64,000 nucleotides of DNA from Ferrimonas kyonanensis DSM 18153 (GTDB taxonomy: Bacteria; Pseudomonadota; Gammaproteobacteria; Enterobacterales; Shewanellaceae): NCBI RefSeq assembly GCF_000425405.1, contig NZ_KE384363.1:1-64000 (forward strand), read 5' to 3'. This document shows, in pieces, positions 1-7,208 of the stretch. Position 1 is the stretch's first letter; each line of letters begins with the position of its first letter. The position numbers and the translations under genes are program-made. The notes beneath the pieces were generated by a model. It worked only from the letters and a program-made list of their open reading frames with translations. It ran no database searches and was not told where the DNA came from.

Positions 1-6
1 CGTCAA
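1..6 (-). promoter_or_regulatory. Possible -35 box of a second rRNA-type promoter
   Basis: Read on the minus strand this is TTGACG, a good sigma-70 -35 hexamer, about 90 bases downstream of the strong promoter at 94-121. Tandem P1/P2 promoters are the rule for rRNA operons. Its -10 box would lie outside the window, so this is inference. Confidence 0.35.
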
Positions 7-93
7 GCGTTATTTTCAAAGGCTTTTCCGAGTGTCGAATTGTTGCTCAGTGCTTAACGAAGTAAGCCGCTGTGCCCCGTCGACAGGAAGCGC

Positions 94-121
94 ATTATAG
101 GGGCCAAAAAGGAAAGCGCAA
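94..121 (-). promoter_or_regulatory. rRNA-type (rrn P1-like) promoter reading off the left edge
   Basis: On the minus strand there is TTGCGC, a 16-base spacer and a perfect TATAAT followed by a GCGC discriminator. This is the arrangement of gammaproteobacterial rrn P1 promoters. It sits just downstream of gmhB, the gene that precedes an rRNA operon in E. coli. A 16S gene would begin a few hundred bases beyond the left edge. Confidence 0.6.
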
Positions 122-206
122 CCCCAAAATCATCAAACCTCACCAAGCGCGCATTTATTAACCAGCGATACTCAATTCGATGTCTTTCATGCCACATTGG
201 AGCAGC

Positions 207-755
207 TTATTGCTGTGATAAAATCCATTCAGCGGCTTGCCGAAGATCATCAACCACGACATCGGCTCCCTCGATGCGCTCCAGCGGTTTACCGCTTCGA
301 ACCAAAACACAGGCGCGGACATCCGCCCGGCGGCCAGCTGCCATATCACTATTCTTGTCGCCAATCATAAAAGAACGAGCCAGATCCAGCTCATAGGCTT
401 TTGCCGCCGCCGCCAACATACCCGGCTCCGGTTTGCGGCAATCACAATCACGAACATATGGCGCGTTGCCTTTATCTGGGTGATGAGGGCAATAGTAGAC
501 TGCCGTTAATGGAGCACCAGCGGTACTGAATTGCTCCTTCATCCATTGAGTCAAATGCGCAAACTGGGCTTCATCATAATAACCCCGAGCAATACCGGAT
601 TGATTGGTCACGACCACCAGAGCATATCCCGCATCATGCAATTGGCGGCATGCGTCCAGAACACCGGGAAGAAACTCGAACTGATCGATCTGGTGCACAT
701 AGCCATGGTCCACATTGATCACTCCATCCCGGTCTAAGAACACCGTTTTACGCAT
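207..755 (-). CDS. gmhB: D-glycero-beta-D-manno-heptose 1,7-bisphosphate 7-phosphatase
   Basis: This cytoplasmic HAD-family phosphatase of 182 residues removes the C7 phosphate from heptose bisphosphate in ADP-heptose synthesis for the LPS inner core. HAD motif I (FLDRDGVIN) is at the N-terminus. It is followed by VVTNQSG, a zinc-loop CPHHP...CDCRKP cluster typical of GmhB, and GDKNSDMAAG as motif IV. The reading frame is open upstream, but the ATG at 755 follows AGGATAATAAGC and starts exactly at the conserved MRKTVFLD, so I chose it. The gene is divergent from rhlE and is followed by an rRNA-type promoter on the same strand. Length is normal for the family. Confidence 0.95.
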   Translation of the reverse strand: MRKTVFLDRDGVINVDHGYVHQIDQFEFLPGVLDACRQLHDAGYALVVVTNQSGIARGYYDEAQFAHLTQWMKEQFSTAGAPLTAVYYCPHHPDKGNAPYVRDCDCRKPEPGMLAAAAKAYELDLARSFMIGDKNSDMAAGRRADVRACVLVRSGKPLERIEGADVVVDDLRQAAEWILSQQ

Positions 756-937
756 GCTTATTATCCTGTTTTTATCTTTATCACTAATGCTTTGCTCATT
801 ATCGTCATTTAGAATACCAGCACAAGGCAATGACAGCCGGTTACCCCATTCACCAAGCTGAATTTGACTTGCCACTGAGGCGGCTGTCCGGGCTTTCTGC
901 TACACTGCGCCGCAGTTTTACATTCCCAAGAACGGCT

Positions 938-2170
938 ATGACTTTCTCTTCACTTTCTCTCCATCCCGCGTTGCTAAAAGCCCTGGCGGATCTTAATTAT
1001 CAGGCCCCTACTCCGATTCAGGCTCAAGCCATTCCAGAGATCCTGGCAGGCAAGGACCTGATGGCCGGCGCCCAGACCGGCACCGGCAAGACCGCAGCTT
1101 TTACACTCCCTTTGCTGCACCAACTGCTCAATCAGGCACATCAAGGCCCCAGCTTACGCACCTTAGTCTTAGTGCCCACTCGAGAACTGGCTCAACAGGT
1201 ATACCGCAATGTCTGTCACTACGCCCGCCACACTCCACTAACTGCCGTTGCCGTCTATGGCGGCACTAGCTTGCGTCCACAGATGGAAGCCTTGCAGGGC
1301 GGCGTCGACCTGCTGGTCGCCACACCGGGCCGGTTACTGGACCTGCTCTCCAAGCAAGCATTGTCCTTATCTCAGGTACAACACCTGGTGTTTGATGAAG
1401 CAGACCGCATTCTGGATCTGGGCTTTAAAGAGGAGATCACTCAGATTCTGGCTCAGCTTCCCAAACAGCGACAGACTCTGCTGTTCTCAGCCACCTTTGA
1501 TGACAGTATCTTCAAGATGAGCCATCGCTGGCTTACTGATCCGGTTCATGTCGAAGTCGATAGTCGCAATAGCGCCGCCGTCAGCATTGACCAGCACGTC
1601 TATGTGGTGGACGCGGACCGCAAACGAGAACTGGTGTCTTACCTCATCGGCAGTAAAAACTGGCATCAGGTGCTGTTATTCACCAAAACCCGCCAAGGTG
1701 CAGATGCTTTGGCTAAAGAGATGGTTAAGGACGGCATCAGCGCCGACGCCATCCATGGCGATAAGTCTCAAGGCGCTCGCGACCGGGCATTAGAAGGGTT
1801 TAAACAAGGGACTGTGCGAGCATTGGTTGCTACCGATGTCGCCGCCCGCGGCATCGACATAACGTCATTAGCCTACGTCATCAACGTGGATCTGCCTTTT
1901 ATTGCCGAAGATTATGTGCATCGCATCGGCCGCTGTGGCCGAGCTGGCGCCACAGGCCTGGCCATCTCCCTGCTGAGCCCGGGAGAAGAGTACCTGCTGG
2001 AAGAGATCGAGGCAGTCCTGGATCAACGACTGCCGCAGCAATGGCTACCTGGGTTCGAGCCTGATTTCAGCAAGCCGGTAGAAGACCATCGCAAAAACAG
2101 CCGCACTGCCCAGCGTCGCCGCGTCAAGAAGCGCGCTCAAGGCGGCCGAACGGGGAACCGTCGCCGTTAA
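938..2170 (+). CDS. rhlE: DEAD-box ATP-dependent RNA helicase, RhlE type
   Basis: This 410-residue RNA helicase is likely involved in RNA remodelling, ribosome assembly or mRNA decay. All core motifs are seen in order: a Q-motif (PTPIQAQAIP), AQTGTGKT, PTRELAQQ, TPGRLLDL, the DEAD box in VFDEADRI, SATF, and the helicase C motifs ATDVAARGID and HRIGRCGRAG. The last 30 residues are rich in Arg and Lys, as in RNA-anchoring tails. The frame is open 108 bases upstream, but the protein homologous to the family begins at MTFSSLSLHP, so the ATG at 938 is preferred although its Shine-Dalgarno site is poor. It is divergent from gmhB. RhlE rather than SrmB or RhlB is a judgement from length and the short basic tail. 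Confidence 0.85.
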   Translation: MTFSSLSLHPALLKALADLNYQAPTPIQAQAIPEILAGKDLMAGAQTGTGKTAAFTLPLLHQLLNQAHQGPSLRTLVLVPTRELAQQVYRNVCHYARHTPLTAVAVYGGTSLRPQMEALQGGVDLLVATPGRLLDLLSKQALSLSQVQHLVFDEADRILDLGFKEEITQILAQLPKQRQTLLFSATFDDSIFKMSHRWLTDPVHVEVDSRNSAAVSIDQHVYVVDADRKRELVSYLIGSKNWHQVLLFTKTRQGADALAKEMVKDGISADAIHGDKSQGARDRALEGFKQGTVRALVATDVAARGIDITSLAYVINVDLPFIAEDYVHRIGRCGRAGATGLAISLLSPGEEYLLEEIEAVLDQRLPQQWLPGFEPDFSKPVEDHRKNSRTAQRRRVKKRAQGGRTGNRRR

Positions 2171-2175
2171 AAAGA

Positions 2176-2205
2176 TAAAAAAAAGCCCGCTGAATCAGCG
2201 GGCAA
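2176..2205 (-). terminator. Rho-independent terminator, strongest leftward
   Basis: The stem GCCCGCTGA/TCAGCGGGC at 2185-2203 is followed, on the minus strand, by eight T residues. On the plus strand only a weak tract follows. It therefore fits the end of the small minus-strand gene at 2226-2345 better than the end of rhlE, although it may serve both. Confidence 0.7.
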
Positions 2206-2225
2206 AAACACTACTGGAGGGATGA

Positions 2226-2345
2226 TCAGTCCTGCGTTTGAGCAGTCTGAGGGGAAGCCGACTCCGACGTCTCAGTGTTCTCCTTGGCTACAGGAGCCAC
2301 CGTCCGCCATAAAGCACTCACCCACAAACCTTGATACGAACTCAT
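2226..2345 (-). CDS. Small protein of unknown function (39 residues)
   Basis: I do not recognise this protein. It begins MSSYQGLWVSALW and ends in a Ser/Thr/Gln-rich hydrophilic tail (ETSESASPQTAQTQD). The N-terminal 20 residues are hydrophobic and Trp-rich and could be a short amphipathic or membrane-seeking helix. The evidence that it is a gene is the placement. A GGAG Shine-Dalgarno site lies seven bases before the ATG, and a strong terminator with a long T tract follows the stop by about 20 bases on the same strand. The interval between rhlE and the LysR gene is otherwise empty. No promoter was assigned. Confidence 0.55.
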   Translation of the reverse strand: MSSYQGLWVSALWRTVAPVAKENTETSESASPQTAQTQD

Positions 2346-2444
2346 CTCTCTTCTCCAAACGTGCTCTCATACGGGAGGAGAATTTACCTGCCGCGGCTAA
2401 ATGAGTAAAATGAATAAATACCATAAATTGAATTCCATTTAGGC

Positions 2445-3353
2445 ATGAACACATCCATCAAAGCACTGCACTGTTTCCTGATCCTGGTGAAATGCGGTAA
2501 TTACACTCGGGCGGCCCAGGAGTTGTATCTGACCCAGCCAACCCTCAGCAAACTCATCCAACGGCTGGAAGAAAGCCTCGGCACACCGCTGTTATTGAGG
2601 AACAATCAAGGCATTCGCCTGACCCAGGCCGGCCAGCGCCTGCAACAATCAGCCACCGCCATCATTGGTCAATGGCATCGATTACAGGAAGATCTCAACA
2701 GCCTCGACAGCTTGAAGTCCGGCACGTTGCGCCTGGGCATCTGCCCGATGATGAGCAGCCTGGTGATCGAACTGCTGTCGCAGTTCCGGCAACGTTATCC
2801 GGGCATTGAACTGACCATGTCCGAACATGGCGGTTTTGGCTGTGAGCAGGCGCTGTTATCCGACAGTCTGGACATCGCTTTCACCGCGCTGCCGGTAACC
2901 CATGCTGAACAGCTTTGCAGCCAACCCTTGACTCAATACCCTCTGTGGGCCTGCCTGCCCAAGCGCCACCCTCTGGCACAAAAGACCACCCTGCAATGGC
3001 GGGATTTTCAAGATCAACCGTTTGTGCTGTATAACGAGGACTTCTCTCTGGCCCAATTGATTACCAGCCTAAGCCAGAAGGCGGGCATCAATCTGAACGT
3101 GGCCTTTCGTAGCGGCCAGTGGGACTTTCTCGCCACTATGGTGGAAAATAACATGGGCATCACCCTGCTTCCGGCCCCCATCTGCCATCGACTGCCGTCC
3201 AGTCAATTTGAGTTCCGGCCCATGGCTCCGGCGCTCAGCTGGGATCTGGCACTGATTTGGCGACAGTCTTTACCATTGACCCCTGCCGCTCAAGCTCTGC
3301 TTGCACTCACTAAAGAGCTGTCCTTCTCTGCCACCCCAAAAGACGGCGCCTGA
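2445..3353 (+). CDS. LysR-family transcriptional regulator
   Basis: This 302-residue protein has a canonical N-terminal winged helix-turn-helix (residues 1-60, with TRAAQELYLTQPTLS and IQRLEESLG). A periplasmic-binding-protein-like effector domain follows from about residue 90 (GTLRLGICPMMSSLVIELL). The ligand cannot be read from the sequence. The next gene is convergent, with only one base between stop codons, so there is no obvious operon partner. It may act on distant genes or on the small gene upstream that is divergent from it. The Shine-Dalgarno site before the ATG is weak. Confidence 0.85.
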   Translation: MNTSIKALHCFLILVKCGNYTRAAQELYLTQPTLSKLIQRLEESLGTPLLLRNNQGIRLTQAGQRLQQSATAIIGQWHRLQEDLNSLDSLKSGTLRLGICPMMSSLVIELLSQFRQRYPGIELTMSEHGGFGCEQALLSDSLDIAFTALPVTHAEQLCSQPLTQYPLWACLPKRHPLAQKTTLQWRDFQDQPFVLYNEDFSLAQLITSLSQKAGINLNVAFRSGQWDFLATMVENNMGITLLPAPICHRLPSSQFEFRPMAPALSWDLALIWRQSLPLTPAAQALLALTKELSFSATPKDGA

Positions 3354-3354
3354 C

Positions 3355-4464
3355 TCAGTGTGTCAGCTGCAATAAAATTTTGGCTATCATTTGCCCCTGA
3401 GTGCCGCTAGCGGTCTTTCGCAGGCAGCTTTTTATCTGCTGGCGCACGGTGGTCACAGAGACACTTCGCTCAGTGGCAATGATATCGACGGTCCTGCCCA
3501 CGCATAAGCCGCTGCAAATTTCAGCCTCGGCCAGAGTCAAGCCAAACAGTTGCGCAATCCAGTCAGGCTGTGGCTTCGAACTCGAGGCACAAGGCTCGAA
3601 ACTGACCAACACCCCGCAGTTTTCTTGCAGCCCCCACACGCCAGTGCTGGACCAGGTCCAGGGCTTAACCGTCAGCCAGACAACCTTGCCGTTATAGCTC
3701 AACAGACTGCGCTTAGGTGTGGTTTGCCGCTTACCATCCACAAAGGCTACCGCTTCATGCAACAGGCGGTTGAAGGTCAACTGGTGATCGGTATTACGAA
3801 ACCACAACTGCCCTTCCAGTCCCCGGAACAACCCGGAACGCTGTAAAAATTCGCCAGCGCCGGAGTTCTGATAGTGAATCGCCCCTTTTGCCGAACACAA
3901 AAATGACGGCGATGACTGTGAATCAAACACCGCGGTCATCTGATCGCACCGCGTCAGCAACGATTGCCGACGTTCGGCCATGTTCATCGCCTGCTCTATA
4001 TGAGGCACATAATGGTTGGAAGCACGAATGTGCGCATCACTGTAATGGCTCTGGCCCTGGCTACGCATGAAGCCAAGTTCAGTGATCAATTGATTATCAT
4101 GATGAATCAGGCAGCCGATGGAATGGCGAATGCCCCGAGGCCGCGCAAAGTCGCAGTAAATTTCTGACTGTAAAAACTGCTGGTCATCGTACACCTGATG
4201 ACTGGGATGGAATCGGTTGTCCTTGTGAGGTAACAACGCCTGACTCCAGACATCCACCTGATAGAAATGATTTTGATAATCTTCGAAATGATTACCCTGA
4301 AACCCGTATTCAAAAAAGCCCAATGGCTGACTGTCCAGCGTATGTCTGGACATCAGGAAACAGTGACTCGAGTCGCTATGGCGGGCGATACGTCGTAGAA
4401 CTTCCTGCCACAAGCGTGGCTCTTCGACAGCATGATAGATAAGTCTGATCAATTCCGTTTGCAT
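3355..4464 (-). CDS. LuxR-type helix-turn-helix transcriptional regulator
   Basis: This 369-residue regulator has a C-terminal HTH of the LuxR/GerE type (about residues 305-369: LTLAEAEICSGLCVG, then VSVTTVRQQIKSCLRK). The long N-terminal region is poorly conserved and probably a sensory PAS/GAF-like domain. It lacks the phospho-acceptor pattern of NarL-type receivers, so it is not a classic response regulator. The frame is open to a TTG at 4476, but the first ATG is at 4464; neither start has a good Shine-Dalgarno site. It is divergent from the ornithine cyclodeaminase/peptidase operon, which makes it a candidate regulator of that operon. The function is inference. Confidence 0.75.
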   Translation of the reverse strand: MQTELIRLIYHAVEEPRLWQEVLRRIARHSDSSHCFLMSRHTLDSQPLGFFEYGFQGNHFEDYQNHFYQVDVWSQALLPHKDNRFHPSHQVYDDQQFLQSEIYCDFARPRGIRHSIGCLIHHDNQLITELGFMRSQGQSHYSDAHIRASNHYVPHIEQAMNMAERRQSLLTRCDQMTAVFDSQSSPSFLCSAKGAIHYQNSGAGEFLQRSGLFRGLEGQLWFRNTDHQLTFNRLLHEAVAFVDGKRQTTPKRSLLSYNGKVVWLTVKPWTWSSTGVWGLQENCGVLVSFEPCASSSKPQPDWIAQLFGLTLAEAEICSGLCVGRTVDIIATERSVSVTTVRQQIKSCLRKTASGTQGQMIAKILLQLTH

Positions 4465-4595
4465 TGAGTAGTTCAAACGATCTAGTTCATCTGTATGATT
4501 TTTATACCAGATGGTAGATGACAGTGAAAGAGTACAGAACTAAATTCAATCCATGGTTCAAAGGAAACGCCCACCATACCTTGAACGGCCCTTAG

Positions 4596-4621
4596 GGAAG
4601 CCACCGTGCTTCCTTTTTTTT
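4596..4621 (+). terminator. Terminator hairpin in the 5' region of the OCD/peptidase operon
   Basis: A stem GGAAGC/GCTTCC with a CACCGT loop is followed by eight T residues on the plus strand. No annotated plus-strand gene ends here, so it closes either a small RNA or an attenuated leader transcript that starts in the interval 4465-4595. Confidence 0.6.
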
Positions 4622-4680
4622 CATTTTGCTTTTTCCCGTGACTTACCCCATCAGTAGCAGTACCCTATAAAAAAAGGATA

Positions 4681-4690
4681 TTGTATACAA
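4681..4690. promoter_or_regulatory. Palindromic operator-like site TTGTATACAA
   Basis: A perfect ten-base palindrome lies eight bases before the start codon of the ornithine cyclodeaminase-family gene. TTGTATACAA matches the core recognised by many GntR-family (FadR/VanR group) repressors. No GntR gene is present in the window, so the regulator is unknown. Confidence 0.4.
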
Positions 4691-4698
4691 AATAAGTT

Positions 4699-5634
4699 AT
4701 GGACACTCTTTCAGCCACCACCGTCAACCGAGCCCTCCCCTATTCGAGCCTGATTCCGGCGCTGCAGCAGGCATTTTGTCAAGCCATCACCGCGCCCATG
4801 CGCCATCATCACGACATGGACAACCCCGGACACCGGGAAACTACCCTGCTGCTGATGCCGGCCTGGCAGGCTGGAGATAAGGTCGGCGTCAAACTGGTTA
4901 CCGTCGCGCCGGATCACAGCCCCGCCATTCAGGGGATCTATCTGCTGATGGATCTTGCCAGCGGCAGACCGGAACTGATGATGGATGCGCCAGCCCTGAC
5001 CGCCCGCCGCACCGCCGCAGCCTCGGCGCTGGCCGCCAGCTTTCTGGCTCCCACTCAGGCCCGCACGCTATTAATGGTTGGCACCGGAACCTTATCCAAG
5101 CAGTTGATACAGGCCCACTGCGCCGTACGTCCCATCGAACGAGTGCTGATCTGGGGCCGGGATTTCAACAAAGCGCAATGCCTAGCGCAGTCACTGCCAC
5201 AGATTCACTGTCAGCCCATCCGCCATCTGGAAACCGGCTGCCGGGAGGCCGACGTCATCTCGGTGGCCACCCTGGCCCGCACCCCGTTAATTGATGGGCA
5301 CTGGTTAAGGCCAGGGCAACATCTGGACCTGGTGGGCGCCTACCGACCGGACATGAGAGAGGCTAACGACGAAGCCGTGCGCCGCTGCCAACTCTTTGTC
5401 GATACTCGCCAGGGGGCATTGAAGGAAACCGGCGAGCTGGTAATCCCCCTGCAGCAAGGACTGATTTCAGACTCCGACATTGTGGCCGACCTGTTCGACC
5501 TATGCCGGAAAACGCACCCCGGCCGAACCGATGAACACCAACTCACCCTGTTCAAATCCGTCGGCCATGCTTTAGAAGATCTGGCTGCCGCCAAATTGGT
5601 AGCCAGCTATTGGAGACAACACCATGATCAATGA
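4699..5634 (+). CDS. Ornithine cyclodeaminase / mu-crystallin family protein
   Basis: This 311-residue cytoplasmic enzyme has a Rossmann NAD(P)-binding site near residue 125 (LMVGTGTLSKQL) and the family segment DAPALTARRTAAASALAA. Members are either ornithine cyclodeaminases, giving proline and ammonia, or ketimine reductases that reduce delta1-pyrroline-2-carboxylate to proline during hydroxyproline or D-proline breakdown. The sequence alone does not separate these. It overlaps by 11 bases with an Xaa-Pro aminopeptidase gene, so a proline-related role is likely and I lean to the reductase. Upstream lie a terminator and a GntR-like palindrome, which suggests regulated expression. The Shine-Dalgarno site is weak. 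Confidence 0.8.
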   Translation: MDTLSATTVNRALPYSSLIPALQQAFCQAITAPMRHHHDMDNPGHRETTLLLMPAWQAGDKVGVKLVTVAPDHSPAIQGIYLLMDLASGRPELMMDAPALTARRTAAASALAASFLAPTQARTLLMVGTGTLSKQLIQAHCAVRPIERVLIWGRDFNKAQCLAQSLPQIHCQPIRHLETGCREADVISVATLARTPLIDGHWLRPGQHLDLVGAYRPDMREANDEAVRRCQLFVDTRQGALKETGELVIPLQQGLISDSDIVADLFDLCRKTHPGRTDEHQLTLFKSVGHALEDLAAAKLVASYWRQHHDQ

Positions 5635-6940
5635 GGCTCATAACATGGTTCACCTGCACCGACGTCAGCAGTTAATGGCGAGCATTGGCCCCACTGGCGC
5701 CATCGTTTTGGTGGCCTACCCGGAGCGACCACGATCCAAGAACATCAACTATCGCTTTGTGCAGGATAAGGATTTTTTCTACCTGACCGGTTTCGAAGAG
5801 CCCGATGCCGTAGCCCTGCTTCGACCCGAGCACCCATTGCCTTTCATTCTGTTCAGCCGCCCCAAGGATCCCTACCAGGAGACCAGCTACGGTGCCCGAG
5901 CCGGTATTGAAGGCTGCATCAACCAGTACGGAGCCGACGCCGCCTACAGCCTAGATGAGCTGGCACAGCGGTTGCCTGAGTTGCTGGAGGAGAGAACCGA
6001 CATTCTCGTCAGCGATGAACTGGATCAATACAGTGACTCGCTGTGGAAATGGTGTAACCAGCAGCGACGTAACGCCCGCTTTGATGAGGTCAAACACTGC
6101 CGCAGCCTACGGCCACTGGCCGGTGTACTTCACCCGATGCGGGTCATCAAAGATGGCCATGAAATCCAGAAACTGCGCACTGCCATCAATGCCAGCTGCT
6201 CGGCCCATCGCCAGGTGATCGCTCATTTGAGGCCGGGAATCAATGAAGCCGAATTGTCGGCCCAGTTTAATCTGGAGCTGGCTCGACATGGCTGCGTCAG
6301 TGATCCTTATCCCAACATCGTAGCCGGAGGCGAACGCGCCATGTGTCTGCACTACGATCATAATAATCATCGCCTGGAGGCCGGCTCCCTGCTGCTCATC
6401 GATGCCGGCGGAGAGTTTGGCCATTACAGCGCCGACATCACCCGAACCTACCCGGTGTCCGGCCACTTTAGTGACGCCCAACGCACCTTATACCAGCTGG
6501 TGCTCAGCGCCATTGACGCTGCCATTGCCCAGGCCTGCCCCGGGGCAACCTGGAACACGCTCTACGACACCGCCATGACCGTGCTCACCCGTGGCCTGAT
6601 TGAACTGGGCATACTCAGCGGCTCAGAAGAACATGCCCTGACGCAGGAAACCCACAAAGCCTATACGGTGCACAAAACCGGCCACTGGCTTGGCCTGGAC
6701 GTGCATGATGTCGGCCCCTATCGCGACCCTCAGGGGCAGTGGCGACAACTGGAGCCCGGCATGGTGCTCACCATCGAACCCGGACTCTATTTTTCCAGTC
6801 AGGATTTAAGCGTAGAGGCCAAATGGCGTGGCATCGCCATCCGCATCGAGGATGACATCCTGATCACTGCAACCGGATGCGAAGTCCTGTCCGCCAATGC
6901 CCCGCGCACCATCGATGAGATTGAAACCCTGATGGCCTGA
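5624..6940 (+). CDS. Xaa-Pro aminopeptidase (M24B family, PepP-like)
   Basis: This 438-residue metallopeptidase removes N-terminal residues preceding proline. The N-terminal domain (about 1-170) carries the PepP signature FVQDKDFFYLTGFEEPDA. The C-terminal pita-bread domain shows the dinuclear metal ligands: Asp and Asp in LIDAGGEFGHYSADITR, His in HWLGLDVHD, Glu in LTIEPGLYF and Glu in RIEDDILI. It overlaps the preceding ornithine cyclodeaminase-family gene by 11 bases, so the two are translationally coupled. Together they would release and process proline-type amino acids from peptides. PepP proper normally lies next to ubiH, which is not the case here, so this is probably a second paralogue. 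Confidence 0.88.
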   Translation: MINEAHNMVHLHRRQQLMASIGPTGAIVLVAYPERPRSKNINYRFVQDKDFFYLTGFEEPDAVALLRPEHPLPFILFSRPKDPYQETSYGARAGIEGCINQYGADAAYSLDELAQRLPELLEERTDILVSDELDQYSDSLWKWCNQQRRNARFDEVKHCRSLRPLAGVLHPMRVIKDGHEIQKLRTAINASCSAHRQVIAHLRPGINEAELSAQFNLELARHGCVSDPYPNIVAGGERAMCLHYDHNNHRLEAGSLLLIDAGGEFGHYSADITRTYPVSGHFSDAQRTLYQLVLSAIDAAIAQACPGATWNTLYDTAMTVLTRGLIELGILSGSEEHALTQETHKAYTVHKTGHWLGLDVHDVGPYRDPQGQWRQLEPGMVLTIEPGLYFSSQDLSVEAKWRGIAIRIEDDILITATGCEVLSANAPRTIDEIETLMA

Positions 6941-6946
6941 GCCCTG

Positions 6947-6984
6947 GGCCCGACCCTAAAGTCGGGCCTTAAGTCGCTCTTAAG
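6947..6984 (+). terminator. Double hairpin after the peptidase gene
   Basis: A strong stem GGCCCGAC/GTCGGGCC at 6947-6968 is followed at once by a second inverted repeat, CTTAAG-N5-CTTAAG. The T tract is poor, so it may act as a weak intrinsic terminator or an RNA 3' end stabiliser. Confidence 0.4.
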
Positions 6985-7052
6985 ACTATTCCAAAAAACC
7001 AGTGCATTGAATCGAATTTCCCTACCCAAATTTCGCCGATTGTGTCAACCAT

Positions 7053-7071
7053 GTAAATGAGAATGGTTATC
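7053..7071. promoter_or_regulatory. fur box: Fur-box-like site, distal
   Basis: The 19-mer starts GTAAATGAGAAT and ends GGTTATC. It matches the Fur consensus inverted repeat at about 14 of 19 positions by eye. It lies about 140 bases before the TonB-dependent receptor gene and predicts repression by iron-loaded Fur. Confidence 0.65.
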
Positions 7072-7133
7072 AGCCCCCATTCCAGTGATCCCAGTCACAA
7101 CTCCTCTTCAATGCTCGCGAGGCCAATACCTTT

Positions 7134-7152
7134 AAAAATCATTCTCATTTAC
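7134..7152. promoter_or_regulatory. fur box: Fur-box-like site, proximal
   Basis: The sequence AAAAATCATTCTCATTTAC matches the Fur consensus at about 13 of 19 positions, and shares the core AATGAGAATG with the distal site in opposite reading. It lies 57 bases before the receptor start, a usual position for covering a promoter. Confidence 0.7.
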
Positions 7153-7208
7153 ATTCCTTTGCAGATTTCAGGCGCCCATGCCTATGTGTTGACCGACAGG
7201 AGATCGGA

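Noticed and set aside
4518-4595. A second short frame (25 codons) from the ATG at 4518
   Set aside because: It has no ribosome site and no notable composition. The terminator at 4596 may simply close a small RNA.
5624-6940. Assignment of the peptidase to pepQ (prolidase)
   Set aside because: The N-terminal FVQDKDFFYLTGF segment is of the aminopeptidase P type. PepQ has a different N-terminal domain.
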